Source of the DNA: Pandoraea sp. PE-S2T-3
Lineage (GTDB): Bacteria > Pseudomonadota > Gammaproteobacteria > Burkholderiales > Burkholderiaceae
Assembly (NCBI RefSeq): GCF_002179965.1
Contig: NZ_NGUQ01000014.1
Location: 62,001 to 126,000, forward strand
Direction: 5' to 3'
DNA: 64,000 nucleotides
Shown: one piece after another, positions 27,943 through 39,469 of the stretch
Position numbering within the stretch: the first letter of the stretch is position 1
Layout: every line of letters begins with the position of its first letter
The notes under the pieces: generated by a model
Told to the model about the DNA's origin: nothing
The model's input: the letters and a program-made list of their open reading frames with translations, nothing else
Database searches by the model: none
Translations under genes and position numbers: made by a program

Positions 27943-28784
27943 TCGAGAACCGTCGCGGCCTGGACATCTTCTGCCACGTCATGCTGGTGATCGGCGTGCT
28001 GCTGGTGGTCTTTCCGCTCTACGTGGCGTTCGTCGCCGCCACGATGAACGAGCGCGAAATTTTCAACGTGCCTCTGTCGCTCATTCCGAGCACACACCTG
28101 CTGGATAACCTCAGCACGGTGTGGGGCCGGGGCACGGGCGATTCGGCGATGCCGTTCGGCCTGATGCTCGGCAACAGCCTGCTGATGGCACTGGTCATCA
28201 CGATCGGCAAGATCTCGGTGTCGATTCTGTCGGCCTTCGCCATCGTGTATTTCCGCTTCCCGCTGCGCAACCTGTTCTTCTGGCTGATCTTCGTCACGCT
28301 GATGCTGCCGGTGGAAGTGCGTATTTTCCCGACGGTGCAGGTGATCTCGAGCCTCGGGCTCATCAACAGTTACGTCGGTCTGACGGTGCCGCTGATTGCA
28401 TCGGCCACGGCCACGTTCCTGTTCCGGCAGTTCTTCATGACGCTGCCCGATGAACTCGTGGAAGCGGCGCGCATCGATGGCGCCGGCCCGATGCGCTTCT
28501 TCGTGGATGTGGTGCTGCCGCTCTCGAAGACGAACATCGCAGCGCTCTTCGTCATCACCTTCATCTATGGCTGGAATCAGTACCTGTGGCCGATTCTGGT
28601 GACCAACGCCCCGTCGATGACGACGGCCGTGGTGGGCATCAAGAGCATGATCGGCAGCGGGGATACCGCCACGCAATGGCAGCTCGTGATGAGCGCCACG
28701 CTACTCGCGATGCTCCCGCCGCTCGCTGTAGTGCTGCTCATGCAGCGTTGGTTCGTGCGCGGTCTGGTCGATTCGGAAAAGTAA
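27939..28784 (+). CDS. ugpE: sn-Glycerol-3-phosphate ABC transporter, permease
   Basis: The 281-residue protein is the second permease subunit. It begins [20 protein letters not shown]. Six hydrophobic segments and the EAA loop [25 protein letters not shown] are present. Its end, [15 protein letters not shown] followed by [13 protein letters not shown], matches UgpE. Translation is probably coupled to ugpA through the ATGA overlap, and ugpC begins two bases after its stop codon. Confidence 0.95.
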   Translation: MIENRRGLDIFCHVMLVIGVLLVVFPLYVAFVAATMNEREIFNVPLSLIPSTHLLDNLSTVWGRGTGDSAMPFGLMLGNSLLMALVITIGKISVSILSAFAIVYFRFPLRNLFFWLIFVTLMLPVEVRIFPTVQVISSLGLINSYVGLTVPLIASATATFLFRQFFMTLPDELVEAARIDGAGPMRFFVDVVLPLSKTNIAALFVITFIYGWNQYLWPILVTNAPSMTTAVVGIKSMIGSGDTATQWQLVMSATLLAMLPPLAVVLLMQRWFVRGLVDSEK

Positions 28785-28786
28785 TC

Positions 28787-29880
<1,094 letters not shown>

Positions 29881-29884
<4 letters not shown>

Positions 29885-30660
29885 GCGAAAGCGCAACGCC
29901 TTCTCATTTGTGGCGCGCGTGGCCGTATCCGCGCATCGTGTCTCATCGGGGGGGCGGCAAGCTGGCCCCCGAGAACACTTTGGCGGCGTTCGAGACAGGC
30001 GCCTCGCTCGGCCTGCAAATGGTCGAGTTCGACGCCAAGCTGTCGGCGGATAACGTCGTTTTTCTGCTGCACGACGATACGGTCGATCGCACCAGCAACG
30101 GCCACGGTGCCGCCGCGCAGATGACCTACGACGAGATCGCGAAACTCGACGCCGGTGCCTGGTTCGACGAGCGCTTTGCCGGGCAGGTGATGCCCACGCT
30201 GGCGCAGGTCGCGGAGCGCTGTCAGGCGCTCGGTCTCGCCGCCAACGTCGAGATCAAGCCCTGCCCGGGGCGGGAAGTCGAGACGGGCACGCTCGTCGCA
30301 CAGGCCGTGCAAGCGCTGTGGCCTGCACACGGCCTGCCGCCGCTGCTCTCGTCGTTCTCTTACGAAGCCCTCGAAGCGGCCGCCAAGGCCGCGCCTGAGT
30401 TGCCCCGTGGGATGCTCTACGAAGCCGTGCCGGCCCACTGGCGCGACGACGCGAAGGCGCTTGCCACGGTGTCGCTGCACGCCAGCCATAAACACCTCGA
30501 CGGCCCGCAGGTTGCCGAGATCAAGGCGGCCGGGCTGCAAATGCTGGTCTATACGGTCAACGATCCGGCCCGTGCCCGAGAGCTGGCCGCTTGGGGCGTT
30601 GACGCCATCTGCACCGATCGTATCGACCTGATCGGCGCTGATTTTCTCGCCGACGCCTGA
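29881..30660 (+). CDS. ugpQ: Cytoplasmic glycerophosphodiester phosphodiesterase
   Basis: The 259-residue enzyme hydrolyses glycerophosphodiesters to sn-glycerol-3-phosphate and an alcohol. The catalytic opening [19 protein letters not shown], the metal-binding EFDAKLS, and [13 protein letters not shown] with the second catalytic histidine are all present; NVEIKPCPG follows. No signal peptide is seen, so it acts on substrates already imported by UgpBAEC. It closes the operon. Confidence 0.95.
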
Positions 30661-30677
30661 GGATCGGCGGTTGGGGT

Positions 30678-30697
30678 GAGGGGGTCTCTCTCCCCCT
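30678..30697 (+). terminator. Possible weak hairpin after ugpQ
   Basis: AGGGGG, TCTCTCT, CCCCCT form a 6-bp stem 17 bases after the ugpQ stop. There is no T-run, so termination here would need Rho or be inefficient. It is the only hairpin seen between ugpQ and maf. Confidence 0.3.
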
Positions 30698-30824
30698 GAA
30701 ACTGGCGGGCGGGGGCGCAAGGCGGCATAATAGGGCGTTCCCTTCGCCCAGCCTACCAAGCGGCCCGGTGCAGCCCGAATTCCCTTTCGAGCGCCGGGCT
30801 GGACGATTTCAAGCCAAGCCGCCC

Positions 30825-31424
30825 ATGCCGTATATCTATCTCGCTTCGCAAAGTCCCCGCCGTCAGGAGCTGCTGCACCAACTCGGTGTGCGTTTCGAAC
30901 TGCTGCTCCCCTCCGCCGACGAAGACGCCGAAGCACTCGAAGCCGTCCTGCCCGGTGAACCGCCCGACAACTACGTCCAGCGCGTGACCCGCGCGAAAGC
31001 CGAAGCCGCCATCGCCCGGCTCGCCCGCGCCGGCCTGCCCGACGCACCCATCCTCGCCGCCGATACCACCGTCTGCCTGGACGGCACGATTCTCGGCAAA
31101 CCGTTCGACGACGCCGATGCCCGCGCGGTGCTCTCGCGTCTGTCCGGTACGCGCCACCGTGTGCTCACCGCCGTGGCGGTGTGTACGGGGGATCAGATTC
31201 GTCAGGCGGTGAATATCTCGCATGTCTGGTTCCGGCCGCTGCGCACGGAGGAAATCGAACGTTACGTCGCGTCGGGCGAAGCCATGGGCAAAGCCGGCGC
31301 TTACGGTATTCAAGGCAAGGCCGCCGAATTCGTCATGCGCATCGACGGCAGCTATTCCGGCATCATGGGCCTGCCGCTCTGCGAAACCGCTGCGCTGCTG
31401 CGACAAGCGGGCGTCGACTTCTGA
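30825..31424 (+). CDS. maf: Maf/YceF-like nucleoside triphosphate pyrophosphatase
   Basis: The 199-residue enzyme removes pyrophosphate from non-standard or modified nucleoside triphosphates. The Maf signature [13 protein letters not shown] opens the protein, [17 protein letters not shown] and [12 protein letters not shown] follow, and GYGIQG is represented by [12 protein letters not shown]. The frame is open from 30768; [11 protein letters not shown] is the usual start. It is followed by rng, the normal neighbour. Confidence 0.94.
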   Translation: MPYIYLASQSPRRQELLHQLGVRFELLLPSADEDAEALEAVLPGEPPDNYVQRVTRAKAEAAIARLARAGLPDAPILAADTTVCLDGTILGKPFDDADARAVLSRLSGTRHRVLTAVAVCTGDQIRQAVNISHVWFRPLRTEEIERYVASGEAMGKAGAYGIQGKAAEFVMRIDGSYSGIMGLPLCETAALLRQAGVDF

Positions 31425-31466
31425 CGCGTACCGAATTCCCAAGAATTTGAGTCTGGTCGACACTTT

Positions 31467-32936
31467 ATGAACGAAGACATTCTGGTCAACATCACGCCGC
31501 AAGAGACGCGCGTAGCGCTCATGCAAATCGGCGCGGTGCAGGAGCTGCACATCGAGCGCACGCTGTCGCGTGGCCTCGTGGGCAACATCTATCTGGGCAA
31601 AGTCGTGCGGGTACTGCCCGGCATGCAATCGGCATTCATCGATATTGGTCTGGAGCGCGCCGCGTTCCTGCACGTGGCCGATATCTGGCATCCCCGCACG
31701 AGCAACGATACGTCGGTGCCTCACCCGCAACCGCCCATCGAAAAGACGGTGTTCGAGGGCCAGACGCTGATGGTGCAGGTCATCAAGGACCCGATCGGCA
31801 CGAAAGGCGCACGGCTGTCGACGCAGGTCAGCATCGCCGGGCGCACGCTGGTGTATCTGCCGCAAGAGCCGCACATCGGCATCTCGCAGCGCATCGAGAG
31901 CGAAGCGGAGCGCGAAGCACTGCGCAGCAAGATTCAGGCGCTGGTGCCCGCCGACGAAAAGGGCGGCTTCATCGTGCGCACGATCGCGGAAGACGCGGCC
32001 GATGCGGAGCTGGCCAACGACATCGCCTATCTGCGCAAGTCGTGGCAGACCATCGGCGAACAGAGCACGCGAGTGCCGGCGCCTTCGCTGCTGTATCAGG
32101 ATCTGAATCTGGCCCAGCGCGTACTGCGCGACTTCGTGCACGAGGAAACCGGCAAGATTCTGGTCGACTCGCGCGAAACGTTCCAGAAGCTGGCCGACTT
32201 TGCCGCCATTTACACGCCGGCCGTGTTGAGCAAGCTCACGCACTACACGGGCGAGCGGCCGCTGTTCGATCTGTACAACGTGGAAACGGAAATCGAGCGC
32301 GCGCTCTCGCGCCGCGTAGATCTGAAGTCGGGCGGGTATCTGATGATCGATCAGACCGAAGCGATGACGACGATCGACGTGAACACCGGCGGCTATGTCG
32401 GTGCGCGCAACTTCGACGACACGATCTTCAAGACGAATCTGGAAGCGGCGCTGATGATCGCGCGCCAGCTGCGCCTGCGCAATCTGGGCGGCATCATCAT
32501 TATCGACTTCATCGACATGGAAAGCGCCGATCATCGCGACTCCGTGCTCGCCGAACTGAAGAAGGCACTGTCGCGCGATCGCACGCGCATCACGGTGAAC
32601 GGCTTCTCGCAGCTCGGGCTGGTGGAGATGACACGCAAGCGCACGCGTGAATCGCTGGCCCACGTGCTGTGCGAGCCGTGCGCGATTTGTCAGGGCAAGG
32701 GGCAGGTAAAGACGCCGCGCACGCTGTGCTACGACATCCTGCGCGAAATTCTGCGCGAGTCGCGCCAGTTCAATCCGCGCGAATTCCGTCTGATCGCGTC
32801 GCAGGAAGTGGTGGACCTGTTCCTCGAAGAGGAATCGCAACACCTCGCCATGCTCATCGACTTCATCGGCAAGCCGATTTCGTTGCAGGTGGAATCGTCG
32901 TTCCACCAAGATCAGTACGACATCATCCTGATGTAA
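31467..32936 (+). CDS. rng: Ribonuclease G
   Basis: The 489-residue endoribonuclease processes 16S rRNA 5' ends and takes part in mRNA decay. It starts MNEDILVNITPQETRVALMQ, then has the S1 RNA-binding domain GNIYLGKVVRVLPGMQSAFIDIG. The catalytic magnesium-binding aspartates lie in TIDVNTGGYVGARN and IIIDFIDMESADHRD. CEPCAICQGKG is the zinc-link region. Length equals that of E. coli RNase G, so the long RNase E scaffold is absent. Confidence 0.96.
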   Translation: MNEDILVNITPQETRVALMQIGAVQELHIERTLSRGLVGNIYLGKVVRVLPGMQSAFIDIGLERAAFLHVADIWHPRTSNDTSVPHPQPPIEKTVFEGQTLMVQVIKDPIGTKGARLSTQVSIAGRTLVYLPQEPHIGISQRIESEAEREALRSKIQALVPADEKGGFIVRTIAEDAADAELANDIAYLRKSWQTIGEQSTRVPAPSLLYQDLNLAQRVLRDFVHEETGKILVDSRETFQKLADFAAIYTPAVLSKLTHYTGERPLFDLYNVETEIERALSRRVDLKSGGYLMIDQTEAMTTIDVNTGGYVGARNFDDTIFKTNLEAALMIARQLRLRNLGGIIIIDFIDMESADHRDSVLAELKKALSRDRTRITVNGFSQLGLVEMTRKRTRESLAHVLCEPCAICQGKGQVKTPRTLCYDILREILRESRQFNPREFRLIASQEVVDLFLEEESQHLAMLIDFIGKPISLQVESSFHQDQYDIILM

Positions 32937-32961
32937 TCACCCTCGCGCGCGTCGCTCTCTC

Positions 32962-34200
32962 ATGCCCTACTCCAACTACGACAATCTGGCGGCATCCAGC
33001 GAGGCGCTCGACAAGCACGCGGTTGCGCGACATTCGACCTGGGTCAGTATCTGGGTCAATGTCGTGCTCACCACGGCGCAGATCGTGATCGGCATCTTCG
33101 CCCGCTCACAAGCCTTGATTGCCGACGGTATCCACTCGTTCTCGGACATCGTCTCCGATTTCGTGGTGCTGGCCGCCGCACGCGGCAGCGCCCGGGCACC
33201 GGACGCGGATCACCCCTACGGCCACAGCCGCTACGAGAATGCTGCTTCGCTGTTTCTCGGCGCCATTCTGCTGGTGGTCGGTGCGGGCATGCTGTGGCGC
33301 GGCGTCGAGCGCTTGCTTCATCCGGAAGAAATTCCGGAAGTCCACGCCATTGCGCTCGCGGTGGCCGTGCTCGTGCTGGTCTGCAAGGAAGGGCTTTTTC
33401 GCTACATGCTTCGCGCGGCGCAGCGTGTGCGTTCGGCGATGCTCGTTGCCAATGCGTGGCATGCGCGCTCTGACGCGCTGTCGTCGCTGGTGGTGGCGTG
33501 CGGCATTCTGGGCAATCTGGCCGGCTACCGCCTGCTCGATCCGCTCGCGGCAGCGCTCGTCGGCCTGATGATCGGCCGCACGGGCTGGAAATTCGGCTGG
33601 AACGCGTTGCAAGACCTGATCGACCGCGGCGTGGACGACGCCACGATGGTCGACATCCGGCAGCATTTGCTCAATACGCCGGGGGTGCGCGCCATCGACA
33701 TGCTGCGCACGCGTCGCATGGGCGACGAGATCGTGGTCGACGTGCACGTTCTCGTCGATGCGCGGCTGTCGGTGTCGGAAGGTCACTACATCGCGGAACA
33801 AGCGCGGGCAGCGGTGATGAACGTGCCGCAAATTCTCGATGTGCTCGTACACGTCGATCCCGAGAGCGATACGAAAGGCACTGCCTTGCAGCAGTGGCCG
33901 GCACGCGCGGCGATCGTCGCCGCCGCCGAAGTGCTTTGCCGGGCAAACGCGTTGGCGCTGCACGACGTGAAGCTGCATTACATCAACAACGGGCTGGAAG
34001 CCGACGTGATCGTGGAGGGGCTGCATGAACCGGCAACGTCCACGGAGCCTGCGGCGCAGGGCGACGCCTGTGGCGAATATGCTTCGCAAACGGTCGCCGA
34101 TGCGCTTGCGGCGCGCTTCGGGCTGCGTCACGTGAGAGTGCTGCGCGTCACGGGCGAAACTACTACCGTGTTGTCGACAGCGACGGTCGAACCTGTGTAG
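32962..34200 (+). CDS. Cation diffusion facilitator family transporter
   Basis: The 412-residue protein is a divalent-metal/proton antiporter of the CDF family. Metal-site motifs are DGIHSFSDIVSDF in helix 2 and HARSDALSSL in helix 5; the loop DADHPYGHSRYEN is typical of the FieF-like branch. The dimerisation domain follows (DMLRTRRMGDEIVVDVHV). About 110 further residues (ending HVRVLRVTGETTTV) exceed the normal 300 and look like a second, degenerate copy of that domain. The metal is likely Zn or Fe but cannot be fixed. Confidence 0.9.
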   Translation: MPYSNYDNLAASSEALDKHAVARHSTWVSIWVNVVLTTAQIVIGIFARSQALIADGIHSFSDIVSDFVVLAAARGSARAPDADHPYGHSRYENAASLFLGAILLVVGAGMLWRGVERLLHPEEIPEVHAIALAVAVLVLVCKEGLFRYMLRAAQRVRSAMLVANAWHARSDALSSLVVACGILGNLAGYRLLDPLAAALVGLMIGRTGWKFGWNALQDLIDRGVDDATMVDIRQHLLNTPGVRAIDMLRTRRMGDEIVVDVHVLVDARLSVSEGHYIAEQARAAVMNVPQILDVLVHVDPESDTKGTALQQWPARAAIVAAAEVLCRANALALHDVKLHYINNGLEADVIVEGLHEPATSTEPAAQGDACGEYASQTVADALAARFGLRHVRVLRVTGETTTVLSTATVEPV

Positions 34201-34226
34201 CGCACGCAGGCAGACGCGTGAAAAAC

Positions 34227-34257
34227 AAAAACGGCGCTGTCTCAGCGCCGTTTTTTT
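34227..34257. terminator. Bidirectional rho-independent terminator
   Basis: AAAAACGGCGCTG, TCT, CAGCGCCGTTTTTTT: a perfect stem with A-run left and T-run right, between the convergent CDF gene and rfbC. Confidence 0.9.
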
Positions 34258-34280
34258 CTGCCGTCACGCGAACCACAAGC

Positions 34281-34829
34281 TTAGTCTTCGTGCTTGTAGT
34301 CGGCGAACAGCATGCCCTGCTTGTCCTTGTCCGACACGAGCGGCGTGATGCCGTCGAGGGGCCAGGGAATGGCCAGCGACGGATCGTCCCAGCGAATGCA
34401 GCGCTCGAACTGCGGCGCCCAGTAGTCGGTCGTCTTGTAGAGCACTTCGGCGTTCTCCGACGTCACGACAAAGCCGTGCGCAAAGCCCGCAGGAATCCAC
34501 AACTGCTTCTTGTTCTCAGCGCTCAACACCTCGGCAACCCACTTGCCGAAGGTCGGTGAACCCTCACGAATATCGACGGCCACATCGTAGATCTCGCCCT
34601 GCAACACGCGCACGAGCTTGCCCTGCGGCTGCTTGACCTGATAGTGCAGGCCACGCAGCACACCGCGCGCCGAGCGCGACTGGTTATCCTGCACGAACGA
34701 GAACGTGCCGCCAAGCAACTCATTGAAGTTGCGTTGATTGAAGCTCTCGAAGAAATGACCACGCGAATCGCCGAACACCTTGGGTTCGATGACGCACACA
34801 GCAGGAATGGCGGTCGGAGTGACTTGCAT
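34281..34829 (-). CDS. rfbC: dTDP-4-dehydrorhamnose 3,5-epimerase
   Basis: The 182-residue cupin enzyme catalyses the third step of dTDP-L-rhamnose synthesis. FGDSRGHFFESFNQRNF, QDNQSRSARGVLRGLHYQ with the catalytic His, and EVLYKTTDYWAPQ with the catalytic Tyr are visible. It is the last gene of the rfbBAC series, 69 bases after rfbA. Confidence 0.96.
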   Translation of the reverse strand: MQVTPTAIPAVCVIEPKVFGDSRGHFFESFNQRNFNELLGGTFSFVQDNQSRSARGVLRGLHYQVKQPQGKLVRVLQGEIYDVAVDIREGSPTFGKWVAEVLSAENKKQLWIPAGFAHGFVVTSENAEVLYKTTDYWAPQFERCIRWDDPSLAIPWPLDGITPLVSDKDKQGMLFADYKHED

Positions 34830-34898
34830 AACGGTTACCGGTAGCTATCAGGAGTCGGCGGCGAACGGGCGAACGGCCCCGTTCGACACTCAGGAAAT

Positions 34899-35786
34899 TC
34901 AGAATACGCGCTCGCGCAACATCGCCAGCAGATACTGGCCGTAACCGTTCTTCGCCAACGGTTGCGCCAGCGCTTCGATCGCAGCGGCATCGATCCAGCC
35001 GCGGCGATAGGCGATCTCCTCCGGGCAGGCCACCTTCAGACCCTGACGGCTTTCGATCGTCTGGATGAAGGTGCTCGCCTCGAGCATCGACTCATGCGTG
35101 CCGGTGTCGAGCCATGCATAACCGCGTCCCATGATCTGCACGTTCAGCTTGCCGCGACGCAGATACTCGTTGTTGACGTCGGTAATTTCCAGCTCGCCGC
35201 GCGGTGACGGCTTGATCGAGCGGGCGATGTCGATGACGTCGTTGTCGCAGAAATACAGGCCCGTCACGGCGTAGCGCGACTTCGGCTCTTTCGGCTTTTC
35301 GACGAGTTCGATGGCTTTGCCGCTGTCATCGAACGTCACCACGCCATAGCGCTCCGGGTCATGCACTGGATATGCAAACACCGACGCGCCGTCGGTTTGC
35401 GCGTTCGCGGCCGACAGCAGACCTGCGAAGTCGTGTCCGTAGAACAGGTTGTCGCCGAGCACCAGCGCGCACGGATCGTTACCGATGAAGTCCGCACCGA
35501 TCAGGAAGGCCTGCGCGAGACCGTCCGGCGAGGGCTGCACGGCGTACTGAAGATTCAGGCCCCACTGGCTGCCGTCGCCAAGCAGTTGCTCGAAACGCGG
35601 CGTGTCTTGCGGGGTCGAGATGATCAGGATGTCGCGAATTCCCGCCAGCATCAGCGTGCTGAGCGGGTAGTAGATCATCGGCTTGTCGTACACCGGCAGC
35701 AACTGCTTCGAGACGGCCAGCGTGGCCGGATACAGTCGCGTGCCGGAGCCGCCGGCGAGAATGATGCCCTTACGTTTGATGCCCAT
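34899..35786 (-). CDS. rfbA: Glucose-1-phosphate thymidylyltransferase
   Basis: The 295-residue enzyme makes dTDP-glucose. [46 protein letters not shown], and [16 protein letters not shown] are family hallmarks. The frame runs on upstream through the intergenic space; MGIKRKGI is the usual start. It sits 13 bases after rfbB. Confidence 0.97.
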   Translation of the reverse strand: MGIKRKGIILAGGSGTRLYPATLAVSKQLLPVYDKPMIYYPLSTLMLAGIRDILIISTPQDTPRFEQLLGDGSQWGLNLQYAVQPSPDGLAQAFLIGADFIGNDPCALVLGDNLFYGHDFAGLLSAANAQTDGASVFAYPVHDPERYGVVTFDDSGKAIELVEKPKEPKSRYAVTGLYFCDNDVIDIARSIKPSPRGELEITDVNNEYLRRGKLNVQIMGRGYAWLDTGTHESMLEASTFIQTIESRQGLKVACPEEIAYRRGWIDAAAIEALAQPLAKNGYGQYLLAMLRERVF

Positions 35787-35799
35787 ACGTGCCTCGTTC

Positions 35800-36858
35800 T
35801 TATTTCTGATAATGCGTTTCGATCCAGCGCTGATACTCGCCCGACAGCACCTGGCGCACCCACTCACCATTGGCGAGATACCACTGCACCGTCTTGCGCA
35901 TGCCGGTCTCGAAGGTTTCGGCCGGACGCCAGCCCAGTTCGCGCTCGAGCTTGCGGGCGTCGATGGCGTAACGGCGGTCATGGCCCGGGCGGTCGGTCAC
36001 GAAGGTGATCTGATCGACGTACGACTTGCCGTCGGCGCGCGGCGACAATTCGTCGAGCAGCGTGCACAGGTGCTTCACGACCGACAGGTTGTTCTGCTCG
36101 TTCCAGCCACCCACGTTGTAGACCTCGCCCAACACGCCCTTGGCAAGCACTTCGCGAATCGCCGAGCAATGGTCGCCAACGTACAGCCAGTCGCGCACGT
36201 TGCTGCCGTCGCCGTAGATCGGCAGCGGCTTGCCGGCCAGCGCATTGGCAATGACCAGCGGAATGAGCTTCTCGGGGAATTGGTACGGACCGTAGTTGTT
36301 CGAGCAATTCGTCGTGAGCACCGGCATGCCATAGGTATGGTGATACGCACGCACCAGATGGTCTGAACCGGCTTTCGACGCCGAGTACGGGCTGTTAGGC
36401 GCGTATGGCGTGGTCTCGGTAAACGCGGGGTCGGTCGGGCTCAGCGAGCCGTAGACTTCATCGGTCGACACATGCAGGAAACGGAACGCGTCGCGTGCGT
36501 CGCCGTCGAGCGTGCCCCAGTAGGCGCGCGCGGCTTCGAGCATCGTGAACGTGCCGACGATGTTGGTTTGCACGAACTCACCCGGGCCATGAATCGAGCG
36601 GTCGACGTGGCTTTCCGCCGCGAAATGCAGCACGGCGCGCGGACGATGCTCGGCATAGAGCCGGTCGAGCGCAGCACGATCGCAGATGTCGACCTGCGCG
36701 AAACGATGGCGCGCATCGTGTTCGAGACTCGCCAGATTGGCCAGATTGCCGGCGTAGGTGAGCTTGTCGATGGTCACCACCGTCTCGTCGTTTTGCGCCA
36801 GCCAGTCGAGAACGAAATTTGCACCGATAAATCCGGCGCCGCCAGTCACGAAGATCAT
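35800..36858 (-). CDS. rfbB: dTDP-glucose 4,6-dehydratase
   Basis: The 352-residue extended SDR enzyme converts dTDP-glucose to the 4-keto-6-deoxy sugar. The NAD loop is [14 protein letters not shown], the catalytic block [12 protein letters not shown] and [11 protein letters not shown] (YxxxK), and [18 protein letters not shown] is the sugar-binding region. It is first in rfbBAC. No rfbD (the final reductase) is found in this window. Confidence 0.97.
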   Translation of the reverse strand: MIFVTGGAGFIGANFVLDWLAQNDETVVTIDKLTYAGNLANLASLEHDARHRFAQVDICDRAALDRLYAEHRPRAVLHFAAESHVDRSIHGPGEFVQTNIVGTFTMLEAARAYWGTLDGDARDAFRFLHVSTDEVYGSLSPTDPAFTETTPYAPNSPYSASKAGSDHLVRAYHHTYGMPVLTTNCSNNYGPYQFPEKLIPLVIANALAGKPLPIYGDGSNVRDWLYVGDHCSAIREVLAKGVLGEVYNVGGWNEQNNLSVVKHLCTLLDELSPRADGKSYVDQITFVTDRPGHDRRYAIDARKLERELGWRPAETFETGMRKTVQWYLANGEWVRQVLSGEYQRWIETHYQK

Positions 36859-36885
36859 GAGTATCGAGAGTTAAGAGAAGTAGAT

Positions 36886-37467
36886 TTAGCGGGTGCGCGG
36901 CACGCGCCCCATCAAGAAGAATTCGTCGTTTGGCCGCATGGACACCGCATTCGCAATGCGGTTGGACATGCCGAAAAACGCCGTGATCGCCGCAATATCC
37001 CAGATGTCCTCATCGTCGAGGCCATGGTCGCGCAACTCGGCGTAATCCTGATCGCCCACTTCGTGAGCGCGTTCGCAAACCTTCATCGCGTACGTCAGGA
37101 TGGCCTTCTGACGCGCGCTCAGGTCGGCTTTCAAATAGTTGACGGCCACCTGATCGGCCAGCAACGGCTGCTTTTCATAAATACGCACCAGCGCGCCGTG
37201 TGCCACCACGCAGTACAGACACTGGTTGGCGGCACTCGTGACCACCACGATCATTTCGCGCTCGCCCTTGCTGAGGTTGCCCTCTTTGAGCATGAGGGCA
37301 TCGTGATATGCGAAAAATGCGCGAAACTCGTCGGGACGATGCGCCAGCGCCAAAAACACGTTCGGAATGAAGCCCGCCTTTTCCTGCACTTCGTCGATAC
37401 GCGCCCGAATGTCCGCCGGCAGGCTCGCCAGGTCGGGCACAGGAAAACGACTGATCGGCTGGCTCAT
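36886..37467 (-). CDS. Peroxidase-related protein, carboxymuconolactone decarboxylase/AhpD fold
   Basis: The 193-residue protein has the AhpD-like motif NQCLYCVVAHG (CxxC then His three residues later), which in AhpD forms a redox-active disulfide. Around it, GFIPNVFLALAHRPDEFRAFFAYHD and LDDEDIWDIAAITAFFGMSNR match the family of uncharacterised peroxidase-related enzymes. It could reduce peroxides using a thiol partner. It lies 28 bases from rfbB on the same strand with no obvious pathway link. The start is preceded by AGGAGATTAC. Confidence 0.9.
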   Translation of the reverse strand: MSQPISRFPVPDLASLPADIRARIDEVQEKAGFIPNVFLALAHRPDEFRAFFAYHDALMLKEGNLSKGEREMIVVVTSAANQCLYCVVAHGALVRIYEKQPLLADQVAVNYLKADLSARQKAILTYAMKVCERAHEVGDQDYAELRDHGLDDEDIWDIAAITAFFGMSNRIANAVSMRPNDEFFLMGRVPRTR

Positions 37468-37557
37468 CGTAATCTCCTCGAAACGTGTTGTCTGGTCGCA
37501 GGCATCGGGTCGATTCCGCGCTGGATCAGCACTGAATCTGGCCCCGATGCGCCTGAA

Positions 37558-39306
37558 TTAAGCCTCTTCCTGCGCGTATTGAATGCGGTGCAAATGCGCG
37601 TAGAGGCCATTATGCGCCAGCAGTGCCTGATGGGAGCCCTGCTCCACGATGCGGCCGTGCTCCAGCACGACGATGCGGTCGGCGCGTTCGATGGTCGACA
37701 ATCGGTGCGCAATCACCAGCGTGGTGCGGCCTTCCATCAGCACTTCGAGCGCTGCCTGCACGTGACGCTCCGATTCCGAGTCGAGGGCCGACGTCGCCTC
37801 ATCGAGAATCAGGATCGGCGCATCCTTGTAGATCGCGCGGGCAATCGCCAGACGCTGACGCTGACCGCCCGACAGACGCATACCGTTGTCGCCCACGAGG
37901 GTCTCCACGCCATCCGGCATGGCCGCGACAGCGTCGATCAGATTGGCCGCTCGCAGCGCCGCTTCGACACGCGGGGTATCAATTTCTTGCCCGTAGGCGA
38001 CGTTCGCGGCGATGGTGTCGTTGAAGAGCACCACGTCCTGACTCACGAATGCGATCTGACGGCGCAGGTCGGCCAGACGCAGGTCGCTAAGCGCAATATC
38101 GTCGAGCAGGATGCGCCCGCCGGTCGGATCGAAGAAACGCGGCACCAGATTGACCATCGTGGTCTTGCCGCTACCCGACGGCCCCACCAGCGCCACCATT
38201 TCTCCCGGGGCGACATCGAGCGAAATACGATCGAGCGTCGGGCGATCGCTCGCGCCGTAGTGGAAGCTCACCTGATCGAACGTCACGCGGCCCTTGGCGC
38301 GCTCGAGCGTGCGCTCACCGCCGCTCGGCTCGATTTCGACGTCCATCACCTCGAAGATGAGTTCGGCTGCCGTCATGCCGCGTTGCAGCGGCTGGTTCAC
38401 GTCCATCAGGTGCTTGAGCGGCGAGACCACCAGCAGCAGCGCCGTGACGAATGCCGTGAAGCCGCCGACGGTCATCTCGCCCGACGACGATTCGATCATC
38501 GCCACGGTAATCACGATGGCGAGCGCCAGCGATGCCAGCGCCTGGGTTACCGGCTGTGCGAGACCGCCCGACACGGTCACGCGCATGGCATAGCCGCGCA
38601 GCGTGCTCGTCATCTTGTCGAAACGCGACTTTTCGTAGGCTTCGCCGTTATGAATCTTCACGACCTTGTAGCCGCCGACCGCTTCTTCGACCACGTACGA
38701 CAGCTTGTTGGTCAGGGTTTGCTGCTCGCGGTTCAGGCGGCGCAGACGGCGGTTGATCTTGCCGACCAGCCAGCCGATGAGCGGCAAAATGACCGCCACG
38801 ACGAGCGTGAGGCGCCAGTTCAGATAGAACAGATAACCGAGCAGGCCGATCACGGTCAGCGAATCGCGCACGAGCGTGATCAGCACGGTGGTCAGCACAC
38901 CGAGCACCTGATTGACTTCGTAGACGATGGCGTTGATCAGCGTGCTGGTGGTTTCACGCTGGAAGTAGGCCGCCGGCGCGTGAAGCAGACGCTCGAACAT
39001 GCGCACGCGCAGGTCGAGCAGCACGCGGTTGGACACCCACGAAAGCATGTAGTTGGCGGCATACTGCGCCAGACCACGAATGACGGCGAGGCCGATCACG
39101 GCGGTCGGCACGTACCAGAGCTTCCACGGATCGCCGCCCGAGAAGCCCTTGTCGAGCACCGGCTTGAGCACGGCCGGAATGGCCGCCTCGGTCGCCGCGA
39201 CCATGGCCATGGCAAGCACGGCCAGCAAGCCCATGTGCCAGTAAGGCTGGAGATAGCCCAGCAGACGTCGCAGAATCGGTCCGGAAGGCGGGTGCGGTGC
39301 GCTCAT
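37558..39306 (-). CDS. msbA: Lipid A export ABC transporter MsbA
   Basis: The 582-residue half-transporter flips lipid A-core across the inner membrane. Six membrane segments precede the ATPase domain with Walker [13 protein letters not shown]-loop [11 protein letters not shown], signature [16 protein letters not shown], Walker [14 protein letters not shown] and the switch IAHRLST. Length equals E. coli MsbA. I start at MSAPHPPSG; the open frame extends to 39381. It is divergent from recQ. Confidence 0.94.
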   Translation of the reverse strand: MSAPHPPSGPILRRLLGYLQPYWHMGLLAVLAMAMVAATEAAIPAVLKPVLDKGFSGGDPWKLWYVPTAVIGLAVIRGLAQYAANYMLSWVSNRVLLDLRVRMFERLLHAPAAYFQRETTSTLINAIVYEVNQVLGVLTTVLITLVRDSLTVIGLLGYLFYLNWRLTLVVAVILPLIGWLVGKINRRLRRLNREQQTLTNKLSYVVEEAVGGYKVVKIHNGEAYEKSRFDKMTSTLRGYAMRVTVSGGLAQPVTQALASLALAIVITVAMIESSSGEMTVGGFTAFVTALLLVVSPLKHLMDVNQPLQRGMTAAELIFEVMDVEIEPSGGERTLERAKGRVTFDQVSFHYGASDRPTLDRISLDVAPGEMVALVGPSGSGKTTMVNLVPRFFDPTGGRILLDDIALSDLRLADLRRQIAFVSQDVVLFNDTIAANVAYGQEIDTPRVEAALRAANLIDAVAAMPDGVETLVGDNGMRLSGGQRQRLAIARAIYKDAPILILDEATSALDSESERHVQAALEVLMEGRTTLVIAHRLSTIERADRIVVLEHGRIVEQGSHQALLAHNGLYAHLHRIQYAQEEA

Positions 39307-39469
39307 GTATTGGGGGAACGGCGGAAAAACCGCTATTCTAACGTACCGGCCTGCCCCGCCGGGACTCGTCTGCCCCGGCATCGGACGCTTCCGGAAAATT
39401 CATCGGAAAGCCGCTCATTCCGGCCCTCGCAAGCGCCTGCCCGGGATGGGAACCGGTATACTCCCGCCC

